NCBI RefSeq assembly: GCF_014204325.1
Contig: NZ_JACHKT010000009.1
Location: forward strand, 62,001-126,000
Direction of reading: 5' to 3'
DNA from: Arcicella rosea
GTDB taxonomy: Bacteria > Bacteroidota > Bacteroidia > Cytophagales > Spirosomataceae
DNA: 64,000 nucleotides
This document shows positions 43,038 through 50,771 of this stretch, piece by piece (position 1 is the stretch's first letter; each line of letters opens with the position of its first letter). Position numbers and translations under genes: made by a program. Under the pieces are notes generated by a model. That model worked only from the letters and a program-made list of their open reading frames with translations, did not search any database and had not been told where the DNA came from.

Positions 43038-43943
43038 TTATTTATCGCCTAGAATAATTGGTGTATTTCCTTTGCCACCTAAGATTATAACTTTTGCATT
43101 GGGTGAAAGAGCTAATTCTTTTTGAGCTTTTATCATTTCGTACTGCAATTGTTTATCACTTAATCCAGTAGAAAGAATTTTTTGATAATCTGCTATACCT
43201 TGTGCTTCAACTCGTTTCCGTTCTGCTTCTTGTTTTTCTTTTTGGAGTACGAATTGCATTTTTTGAGCTTCCTGTTCTGCATTGATTTTGGATTCAATCG
43301 TTTGTTTTACGGAAGTTGGTAAATTGATATTTCTGATTAATAATTGTTCAAGCAATAAGCCTCTTTTGGATAAATCTTTTTCGATAGATTTGAAAATTCT
43401 CGTTTGAAATTCATCTCTTTTGGTAGAATAAAGTGCTACAGCATCATAATAAACGGCATTATCTCTAATTTTAGTTCTGGTAATTGGTCTAACAACTTTG
43501 TCGTTATAGTCCAAACCAATTTCTTTTAGAATTTTTGGAGCATCCGCTGGAACAATTCTGTACAAAACTGTTAAATCGATTATTACTTCTAAACCATCCG
43601 CAGTTAATACCCTGATAGCGTCGTCTCCATCTTTACTTCCTTCGTCGTGTACTGCCGACATCGTATAGTTTTGAGTTTTGGTATCAAAAGTTTGTACTTC
43701 GGCTAAAGGATTTACAAAGTTTAACCCACTTGATAAAGTATTAGGATTTACATTGCCGAATAAAGATTGTACGCCAACTTCGCCTGCATCAATTTGTTTA
43801 ACACCTGAACTAAGAACTCCGACTACAATAATAATAATACCTACCACTTTAACTGGACGAGAAAAACGTGCAGTCGATAAAGAAGGAGTATTAATGGCAA
43901 AGCCTACCACTAAAATGATGATACCTAGAATAATTACAAACAT
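43038..43943 (-). CDS. Prohibitin/SPFH-family membrane protein
   Basis: The protein has 301 residues. An N-terminal membrane anchor (VKVVGIIIIVVGVLSSGV) is followed by the band-7 domain with QIDAGEVGVQSLFGNVNP and a C-terminal coiled coil (INAEQEAQKMQFVLQKEKQE). Prohibitins form ring assemblies that scaffold membrane proteases. No FtsH or protease gene is adjacent. It is monocistronic. Confidence 0.93.
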   Translation of the reverse strand: MFVIILGIIILVVGFAINTPSLSTARFSRPVKVVGIIIIVVGVLSSGVKQIDAGEVGVQSLFGNVNPNTLSSGLNFVNPLAEVQTFDTKTQNYTMSAVHDEGSKDGDDAIRVLTADGLEVIIDLTVLYRIVPADAPKILKEIGLDYNDKVVRPITRTKIRDNAVYYDAVALYSTKRDEFQTRIFKSIEKDLSKRGLLLEQLLIRNINLPTSVKQTIESKINAEQEAQKMQFVLQKEKQEAERKRVEAQGIADYQKILSTGLSDKQLQYEMIKAQKELALSPNAKVIILGGKGNTPIILGDK

Positions 43944-44116
43944 GGTTTTGGTTGATTTAAGTTTGAAATTTGAGATGCTTTCAGTTAAATAGCTGAAAAC
44001 GAAAACAGTATCAAATATTAACTACTTGATACTGTTTTATCCTGAAATAGTATGGATGGTAAGTTTTAAGGACAAGAAGTGTTTTTAGAATATTATAAGT
44101 TTACTCAATTGTGGTT

Positions 44117-44584
44117 TTAATAATTTATACCCAAACGTTGATAGATAAAGCTCATTAGCCAAGCTGGACCAATCATTAAAAAGAGTAAATCTTTGAAGAA
44201 AGAAGGTTTTTTACCTTCAATTTTATGTCCCCAAAATTGCCCAATCCAAGCAAGTACGAAAATTGTAACGCATACTTGCCAAAGCGGTACAAAAGCAGAG
44301 CCTTCAATCAAATAACAAATAAATAAACAAATGGCTGAAAATAGAAACATCCCCGCAGATAAGGGTTTTGAAAGATTAAAGTAATAAATCAGTGTGAGCG
44401 TCAGCACGATTAATGCAACATTACCTTGAATATTACCGAGACTAAAGAATGAAAGTTTGATGCTATAGAGTAGCCCTAAAAGACTAAAAAAAATGAGTGG
44501 AACGCAAATCCAATGAACGGTTTTGTTCGTGGGGTTTTGGTGGCTTTCTCCGTATTCGTCGAGCCATTGGTTAATTGTTTTCAT
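44117..44584 (-). CDS. Mpo1/DUF962-family membrane protein
   Basis: The protein has 155 residues from the ATG complementary to 44582-44584 (MKTINQWLDEYGESHQNPTN). The frame continues upstream to 44617, but those 11 residues are not part of the family. Diagnostic features are HQNPTNKTVHWICVPLIFFS near the N-terminus and AWIGQFWGHKIEGKKPSFFK. Yeast Mpo1 is an Fe-dependent dioxygenase in 2-hydroxy fatty acid alpha-oxidation. Bacterial roles are unclear. Confidence 0.9.
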   Translation of the reverse strand: MKTINQWLDEYGESHQNPTNKTVHWICVPLIFFSLLGLLYSIKLSFFSLGNIQGNVALIVLTLTLIYYFNLSKPLSAGMFLFSAICLFICYLIEGSAFVPLWQVCVTIFVLAWIGQFWGHKIEGKKPSFFKDLLFLMIGPAWLMSFIYQRLGINY

Positions 44585-44787
44585 GTGTATTAGTGATATA
44601 TGGTTAAGTAAGTACAATAATACTAATAAATCTTTAAAAAAGACAATTTTATTGCCTTTTTTTTGTATTATTTTGTTATCATCAATTTACAATTTTTTGT
44701 CTTTAAAAGATAATTTCATTTCATCCATTTTAAATTCTTTATCTTCGCAAAAAGATAGATTTTTAAAACTAAAAATTAATTAGCGAA

Positions 44788-45366
44788 GTGTTTATTGAAC
44801 CGTATCATAATCAACATCAACAAAATGGAAAAAAAACAGGCTGGATTGAAGTAGTCTGTGGCTCAATGTTTTCTGGAAAAACTGAGGAATTAATTCGTAG
44901 ATTGAACAGAGCAAAAATTGCCAAACAAAAAGTAGAAATCTTTAAACCTGCCATTGATATTCGTTATCATCACGAAGATATTGTTTCACATAATTCCTCC
45001 TCAATTCGCTCCACACCGATACAATCTTCGCATGAAATACTCTTACTCTCTGGTGATTGTGATGTTGTTGGTATCGACGAAGCTCAATTTTTTGATGAAG
45101 GAATCGTTGAAATAGCAAACTCTTTGGCATTTAATGGAAAAAGAGTAATTATTGCAGGTTTGGACATGGACTTTCAGGGCAATCCTTTTGGCCCTATGCC
45201 TGCGCTGATGGCTATTGCAGAATACATTACAAAAGTTCATGCAGTTTGTATGGTTTGTGGCGATGTTGCCAATTATTCATACCGAAAAGCTGCTGGAAAA
45301 GAACAAGTAATGCTTGGAGAAACCGATAGCTATGAAGCAAGATGTAGAAAATGTTTCCATTTATAA
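44788..45366 (+). CDS. tdk: Thymidine kinase
   Basis: The protein has 192 residues with a GTG start at 44788. The P-loop is [10 protein letters not shown], the catalytic region contains DEAQFFDEG, and the lasso/zinc ligands are [14 protein letters not shown] and CRKCFH. It phosphorylates thymidine to dTMP in salvage. The porZ start lies 10 bases after the stop, suggesting a shared transcript. The first 20 residues ([13 protein letters not shown]) are polar and weakly conserved. Confidence 0.93.
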   Translation: MFIEPYHNQHQQNGKKTGWIEVVCGSMFSGKTEELIRRLNRAKIAKQKVEIFKPAIDIRYHHEDIVSHNSSSIRSTPIQSSHEILLLSGDCDVVGIDEAQFFDEGIVEIANSLAFNGKRVIIAGLDMDFQGNPFGPMPALMAIAEYITKVHAVCMVCGDVANYSYRKAAGKEQVMLGETDSYEARCRKCFHL

Positions 45367-45376
45367 CATAAAAATT

Positions 45377-47260
45377 ATGCTTGTTAGATTATCAAAAAGA
45401 AGAAAATCGGTTTTTAAGCCTAAAAATACCTATTGGGTTACCTTAAATCTGCTCGTTATTTCTTGCTTATTGAATGTCAGTATTTCTTCTCAGATTTTAG
45501 CACAAGTACCAATTGGTACTTGGCAAACCTACTTCAATTATACTAGTGCAAAAGACATTGCCATTGTACAAGATAAGATTTACTGCGTGACAGAAAATGG
45601 ATTTTTCTATTTTGATAAAACAGCGAATGAATCCGTTAAACTTTCTAAAATTGATGGATTATCAGAAATTGGTATTGCGAAAATTGCTTATGCCGTCAAT
45701 CAAAATACGCTAATTCTTACTTACCAAACTGGAAATATTGATTTGATGGAGCTAGATGAAAAAGCCGAACCCTCAAAAATCACTAATATTTCTTTGTTGA
45801 AAGAATCTAGTTCAATTCTTGGCAGTAAAGTTGTCAATCATATTTCAGTCAGCAATAACCTTGCTTATTTGGCTTATGATTTTGGTTTAGTAGTTCTTGA
45901 CCTTGAAAAAAAGGAAATCAAAGAAACCTATCAGAATTTAGGTGAAAATGGGACTTCAATTAAGATTTATAAAACTGAGTTTGTAAACGATTCAATCTTT
46001 TTAGCTACTTCTGTCGGCATTCGCAAGGCTAAATTTGCCAGCAATGTTAATCTACAGTTTTTCGGTAATTGGCGTACTTTAAATACTGAACAAAGTACTT
46101 TGGTAAAATGGCAGAATGGACTTATTATAGCAGCTGAATCTGGAAGAGTATCATCTTATCAAAATGGAAAATTATCAGGTGTATTATTACTGTCAGATAA
46201 AATAACTTCCATCAATCACATTACTGCTAATAAATACTTCCTCATTGCCAACGGTCAGCTCAATATTTTGGATATGGATTTACTGACTTTTACAAAAGTA
46301 TCAGATGCTAAAATACAGTCTCCGCAATTTTTAAGGGCTGATTCACAAGGGAAATATTGGCTTGCAGATAACAAAAATGGACTTTTAAGTAACCTCGAAG
46401 GAAGTTATAAAACCTACAGTCCGAATAGTTTAGATACTTTATTCAGTAAACGAAAAGATTCTGTCGTAGTAGATTTGGAAGGAAATACTTGGGTAAGGAG
46501 TAATGGTTTTGGTGGAATTATGGTGAAAAATACCAATAATCAACAAAAACTTATTACTACTGGCGTAGGTTTTGGCAATTTGCCAAGTACTGTTGTGAAA
46601 ACCTTGGCATTGGATAAAGATGGGCAAATGTGGGTTGGTACTGATAGAGGAGTGGTTGTTTTTGATAATCCTGCAAATGTATTTTCTGGTAGAAACTTTG
46701 ATGCTTATACGCCCGTTTTTGAAAGAAGAAGGTTGTTGGGAAATGAAACAGTAACAGCGTTAGGCATCGATGGAGGAAATAGAAAATGGATGGGAACTTT
46801 AAACGGTATCTTTTTATTCAATGCTGACGGAACAGAATTAGTTGCAAATTTCACAGAAAGTAATTCGCCTTTGCCTTCTAATGCTATTAATTATATCACG
46901 CTTGAACCCAGTACTGGAAACGTATTTATTCGCACGACAAAAGGCTTGGTTTCATACAGAGGAACTGCTACCGAAAGTACCAATAGTCAAGCCGAACAAA
47001 ATGTAAAAGTATTTCCTAACCCTGTTAGACCAGATTTTGAAGGACAAATTGGCATTGAAGGATTAGTTGAAAATGCTTTTGTGAAAATAACTGACATTTC
47101 AGGGAATTTGGTTTACGAAACCAGAGCCAACGGCGGTACTGCTGTTTGGAATGGAAAAACCTTAGAAGGAAAAAGGGCAGAAACAGGTATCTACTTGATT
47201 TTTTCTGCGAATGCAAAAGGAGAAGAGACTTTGGTAAGTCGTTTGGCTGTAGTAAAATAA
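45377..47260 (+). CDS. porZ: PorZ-like type IX secretion system surface protein
   Basis: The protein has 627 residues from ATG 45377. An upstream frame to 45314 overlaps tdk and is less likely. After a signal peptide (LLVISCLLNVSISSQILAQ) the sequence gives beta-propeller repeats: AKDIAIVQDKIYCVTENGFF, KIDGLSEIGIAKIAYAVNQN, LDKDGQMWVGTDRGVVVFDN and GIDGGNRKWMGTLNGIFLFN. A T9SS C-terminal domain (VFPNPVRPDFEGQI, GIYLIFSANAKGEE) closes it. PorZ in Porphyromonas helps attach anionic LPS to T9SS cargo. The call is by architecture and motif pattern. Confidence 0.85.
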   Translation: MLVRLSKRRKSVFKPKNTYWVTLNLLVISCLLNVSISSQILAQVPIGTWQTYFNYTSAKDIAIVQDKIYCVTENGFFYFDKTANESVKLSKIDGLSEIGIAKIAYAVNQNTLILTYQTGNIDLMELDEKAEPSKITNISLLKESSSILGSKVVNHISVSNNLAYLAYDFGLVVLDLEKKEIKETYQNLGENGTSIKIYKTEFVNDSIFLATSVGIRKAKFASNVNLQFFGNWRTLNTEQSTLVKWQNGLIIAAESGRVSSYQNGKLSGVLLLSDKITSINHITANKYFLIANGQLNILDMDLLTFTKVSDAKIQSPQFLRADSQGKYWLADNKNGLLSNLEGSYKTYSPNSLDTLFSKRKDSVVVDLEGNTWVRSNGFGGIMVKNTNNQQKLITTGVGFGNLPSTVVKTLALDKDGQMWVGTDRGVVVFDNPANVFSGRNFDAYTPVFERRRLLGNETVTALGIDGGNRKWMGTLNGIFLFNADGTELVANFTESNSPLPSNAINYITLEPSTGNVFIRTTKGLVSYRGTATESTNSQAEQNVKVFPNPVRPDFEGQIGIEGLVENAFVKITDISGNLVYETRANGGTAVWNGKTLEGKRAETGIYLIFSANAKGEETLVSRLAVVK

Positions 47261-47287
47261 AGGTTGTTTTTGAAGAAATTGATAATG

Positions 47288-47541
47288 AAACATGAGTCAT
47301 CCCGAATTTTAAAATCACAAAAAAGCGGTCAAAAAACTAATTTCGACCGCTTTTTTGTGATTGATGGGCAACGAATTCCTACTGTTTGAGCGAAGCGAGT
47401 TTAGGAATTCTTGAATTTCTTTTGTTACTTTTCTTGTTTCAAGACAAGAAAAGTAAGGATTGTACAATAATAAATAAAAAAACCTCTCAAATCGTCCTAA
47501 ACCTCACTATTCTAAGAAAAAATTCGGGATGACTCATGTTT
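47288..47541. mobile_element. MITE/REPIN-like 254-bp element, copy B
   Basis: This is the inverted counterpart of 22420-22673, also 254 bp. By eye the two differ at three bases. Terminal inverted repeats are at 47288-47310 and about 47519-47541 (GGGATGACTCATGTTT end). It carries the same three hairpins, including a perfect 18-bp terminator stem (47313-47330 with 47345-47362). It lies between porZ (stop 47260) and the convergent NUMOD4/HNH gene (stop 47546). No target-site duplication is evident. Confidence 0.85.
47313..47362. terminator. Bidirectional terminator inside repeat copy B
   Basis: AATCACAAAAAAGCGGTC (47313-47330) pairs perfectly with its complement at 47345-47362 across a 14-base loop, with T-runs on both strands. 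Confidence 0.9.
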
Positions 47542-47545
47542 TTAT

Positions 47546-48136
47546 TTAATCTTCTAATTTTACATGTCCCCAGTTTTCGCCTGAACGAATTCTGTTGAGT
47601 TGTGTATGCGTAATACCAAATTGCTTGGCAATCATTTTCAAACGGTTTTTATCTGACCTAAGCATTTTCTTAATCATAATAACTTTGCTTTCAGTCAATT
47701 TGTAATTTTTGGTACGTTTCGGAATTACTCTATCTTTCACCGCTGGATTTTCACGATTATGGATAGTCATTTCATCACGAGAAACCCACTTTAGGTTTTC
47801 CCAATGGTTATTGAGTTTGTCATGGTCAAGGTGTATGACAAACTTTTGTTCTTCGTTTTGTTTTTCTAAAAAGAATTCAGCTACGAGTTTGTGAACGTAC
47901 CTATTTAATGATTTATTTCCTTTAGCCCTAATATTCAATGATTTATATCCCTGAATTTTAGAGCCATTTATGATGTCACCTTGAATTGGGTCATTTTGGA
48001 AACTTTTTAAACGACCATAGTTTGACACCTTATAAACTGGTGGATTTTCAACTTCGTTAAAAGGAATATCTACCCATTTTTCATTCCAAAAGCTTACGCT
48101 TTTTTTGGTTCCTGAAGCAGTTTTTTTGTCGATCAT
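47546..48136 (-). CDS. NUMOD4/HNH-motif protein
   Basis: The protein has 196 residues from the ATG complementary to 48134-48136. The longer frame to 48247 overlaps the next gene and adds nothing recognisable. A NUMOD4-like start (WVDIPFNEVENPPVYKVSNY, GRLKSF) leads into an HNH_3-type nuclease region (VHKLVAEFF, FVIHLDHDKLNNHWENLKWV), then a helix-turn-helix tail (MIAKQFGITHTQLNRIRSGE). This is the architecture of homing-type HNH proteins. There is no intron and no interrupted host gene, so a homing role is doubtful. It lies right beside repeat copy B. Confidence 0.8.
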   Translation of the reverse strand: MIDKKTASGTKKSVSFWNEKWVDIPFNEVENPPVYKVSNYGRLKSFQNDPIQGDIINGSKIQGYKSLNIRAKGNKSLNRYVHKLVAEFFLEKQNEEQKFVIHLDHDKLNNHWENLKWVSRDEMTIHNRENPAVKDRVIPKRTKNYKLTESKVIMIKKMLRSDKNRLKMIAKQFGITHTQLNRIRSGENWGHVKLED

Positions 48137-48206
48137 TTTGGTTTTTTCTTGAATTTTTTTTGTGGTTATATTACTGGGGTTAAAGCAATGAGATGTTTTT
48201 ATTACT

Positions 48207-50249
48207 TTAAAATTGATAACGGTAAATACTATATTCTCCTTTTTCAAGTGAATTTATTTGGATACTTTCTGTATTACAAGTGATGTTTATTTCTTTATTA
48301 GAAGTAAAAATTTGCTCTAAATGTTTAGCTCCTGCGATATTTTTGAATGAAATTTCTTCACTTTCATGCTCAGTATCTAAGTTTACTATAAATAGATATA
48401 ATGGTTGTTCACTTTGTGTCCATGCTATTACTTTATTTCGTCCAGTGAAATCTGGTGGAATAAGCCACTGAGTACTTTGATTTGCAACAGCAGGACAAAT
48501 TTCTTCAGAGATTTTTCTCAAGGTAGTCAAACCTTTGAATAATTCACCATTTTTTCCCCATTGATATTTTGAATGTGTCGCTTTCGATCCTTCAGTAAGT
48601 TGAAAGACATACAATTTGGTATAGTGTTCATTTGGAGCAGGATTAAAGTGTACATCTCTTTGTTCAAAGCCTAAACTCATGTAAGATGGCATATCACTCA
48701 AAAATAATCCCATGAACATTCTAATTTCGTTTCCTTTCAAGTAAAACTCATCAAATCTTGGGTCGTCTTTATCGGCTGTAATAATGGTGAAATTAGGCGA
48801 AAATGTCCATTTTTTTAATAATGAATGATAACGAGCAAATGCTGAAATAAATGTTTCAGAACCCAATGTCATTGATTGTAAATCGCCCAAAGTACTATCG
48901 GCATCAGAGCTTTCAAGGTGTTCTTCTTCTATGCCATACGCCATTGTATTGGGCGGAGCCAAGAAACTCTCTGCAAAATACGAAAAAGTAGGTTTTGTTC
49001 GACAAATTACTCCTTTGATATATTGATGGATGTCATAAAATTCATCTGGATTGGCTGGAGTGCCTTCTTTTCTAAGCTGAACATGCGACATATCACCACG
49101 CATGAAATCAAAATTATACTGTTGAGCGAAACCCAAATATTTTGCCGCAGTATATTCCCAAACTTCTTTTCGTGGATTTGAAAAGTCAATTTCCCAATGT
49201 TGGTTGTTATCTAAACTTTCATACAATTTGAATCTTGCCAAAGGACCAAAAACTCTTGACATTGCTTCGGGTTTTGAAATGATATAATCTCTCCATACTC
49301 TGCCGTCTTCGTCAATTGTTTTGGCTTCTTCACGTTTGTCAACAGCTAGTCCTCTGTAAGGCGGAGCCATCGTTGCTGGTACAGGTTCATAACCTTCATT
49401 AAATAAAAAGCTGATTAATTGATTCCTTTTTTTATTTCTACCCCACAAATTACTTTTTTCGCCAAAGAGTACTTGTAGCCTTTTTTCTTCTGGAAATAAC
49501 TGATTATTGAAAAATACTTCAGGTTCTTTGGGATATTCTATGTCAACGACTGCTCCAAATTGTTGAAGAAATTCCAGAATACGTTCTTGAACTTTTTCAT
49601 GCAAATTAGCATCATGATTGATGATTTCAAATTCTTTTCTTTGTAACCATTCAAAAAAATGAGGATTTGCCAATGCTATTTCAGAGTATCTATCCGTATG
49701 AGGAATTACATCCATTCCTACCGTTTTACCTGTTAAGTGTAAAAGATTACAGACTACTTTCAACTGTTTTTCTACAGTATTCAGATGTGGAAAAGCTCTT
49801 GCTAATTCTTCATCATAAAATTCAGGATTAATATTCCAACTTGCCATTCCATACAAACTAGCCACAACGCCACATTCCCAAATAGGAAGTAAATGTATGG
49901 AAGATTGCGATGATGGTAAAGTAAGTGAATATTTTACAACATTAAAAAAACTACTAATGGTACGAACATTAATACCGACCATATTGACTGTTTTAATCCA
50001 AGAAGTATCTTTTTGATAAGCAACAGGGCTTGGAACAGTAAAATCTGGATTTAAAGCTTGGTACAATGCAGTTTGTCCGAAACGTTTTTCTAAAATATAA
50101 AATAATTGAATAGCCGGCATTGCTACTGATTGTTCAGGCAATAAACCCACAATAAAGGAGTCTTTCTGGCTAGTGTACGCCAAAATAGCCTCCTGTTGAT
50201 GATTAGCCCAAAAAAGGCTAAATTCATCATAAGTATCAGGAATGTGCAT
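48207..50249 (-). CDS. Divergent GH13-like (alpha-amylase superfamily) protein
   Basis: The protein has 680 residues with no signal peptide. TIM-barrel landmarks resemble GH13 regions: region I is VGMDVIPHTDRYSEI, region II is FDFMRGDMSHVQL with a nucleophile-like Asp, and the acid/base region is FSYFAESFLAPP. Upstream is IHLLPIWECGVVASLYGMAS, which matches the usual barrel pattern. The rest diverges strongly from characterised amylases, so substrate and activity are uncertain. It is cytoplasmic as predicted and lies 70 bases upstream of the NUMOD4/HNH gene on the same strand. Confidence 0.6.
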   Translation of the reverse strand: MHIPDTYDEFSLFWANHQQEAILAYTSQKDSFIVGLLPEQSVAMPAIQLFYILEKRFGQTALYQALNPDFTVPSPVAYQKDTSWIKTVNMVGINVRTISSFFNVVKYSLTLPSSQSSIHLLPIWECGVVASLYGMASWNINPEFYDEELARAFPHLNTVEKQLKVVCNLLHLTGKTVGMDVIPHTDRYSEIALANPHFFEWLQRKEFEIINHDANLHEKVQERILEFLQQFGAVVDIEYPKEPEVFFNNQLFPEEKRLQVLFGEKSNLWGRNKKRNQLISFLFNEGYEPVPATMAPPYRGLAVDKREEAKTIDEDGRVWRDYIISKPEAMSRVFGPLARFKLYESLDNNQHWEIDFSNPRKEVWEYTAAKYLGFAQQYNFDFMRGDMSHVQLRKEGTPANPDEFYDIHQYIKGVICRTKPTFSYFAESFLAPPNTMAYGIEEEHLESSDADSTLGDLQSMTLGSETFISAFARYHSLLKKWTFSPNFTIITADKDDPRFDEFYLKGNEIRMFMGLFLSDMPSYMSLGFEQRDVHFNPAPNEHYTKLYVFQLTEGSKATHSKYQWGKNGELFKGLTTLRKISEEICPAVANQSTQWLIPPDFTGRNKVIAWTQSEQPLYLFIVNLDTEHESEEISFKNIAGAKHLEQIFTSNKEINITCNTESIQINSLEKGEYSIYRYQF

Positions 50250-50347
50250 ATAAGTTGTATAAAAATGGTCTTGAATTTTCGGAAGAACTAAAAGCCTTCT
50301 GAAAAATGTTTAAAAATAAAATAAATTATTGGTAAAATCATACAAAC

Positions 50348-50707
50348 ATGAAAACATTAGTAGTTGGAGCATCAACAAATACAGAAAGATATTCGTTTAA
50401 AGCAGCTAAAATGCTATTGGCAAATGGGCACGAAGTGGAATTATTAGGCAAAAGAGTAGGCGAGATTGATGGAAAAATAATCAATACAACAAGTCATTTC
50501 GATTTTGAAAATATAGATACGATTACCATGTACGTTGGTCCTAATCATCAACCTGATTTATATGATTATTTATTAGGATTGAAACCAAGAAGAATTATTT
50601 TTAACCCTGGGACAGAAAATGAAGTATTTGAGAAGAGGGCTGAAAATGAAGGTATTATTGTAGAAGAAGCCTGTACTTTAGTATTACTTTCCACAAAGCA
50701 ATATTGA
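50348..50707 (+). CDS. CoA-binding (Rossmann) domain protein
   Basis: The protein has 119 residues. A Rossmann fold starts LVVGASTNTERYSFKAAKML, with VGPNHQPDLYDYLLGLKPRR and IFNPGTENEVFEKRAENEGI, the CoA_binding family pattern (PF13380). The family binds CoA, but the function is not established. It is monocistronic and convergent with the TonB receptor gene. Confidence 0.9.
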   Translation: MKTLVVGASTNTERYSFKAAKMLLANGHEVELLGKRVGEIDGKIINTTSHFDFENIDTITMYVGPNHQPDLYDYLLGLKPRRIIFNPGTENEVFEKRAENEGIIVEEACTLVLLSTKQY

Positions 50708-50715
50708 TTGAAAAC

Positions 50716-50748
50716 AAAAAAACTCAGAGAAATTCTCTGAGTTTTTTT
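50716..50748. terminator. Bidirectional terminator between CoA-binding and TonB receptor genes
   Basis: A 15-bp stem (50716-50730 with 50734-50748) has a 3-base loop, A-run on one side and T-run on the other. Confidence 0.93.
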
Positions 50749-50771
50749 GTAGTTATTATATGTTTCAAGTA

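Noticed and set aside
44523-44783. 86-residue plus-strand frame upstream of tdk
   Set aside because: It overlaps the Mpo1-like gene antisense, is low in complexity and ends just before the real tdk start.
45314-45376. Longer start for the PorZ-like protein
   Set aside because: It overlaps the end of tdk by 53 bases and displaces the signal peptide from the N-terminus.
48137-48247. Longer start for the NUMOD4/HNH protein
   Set aside because: It overlaps the 3' end of the next gene and adds residues without family similarity.
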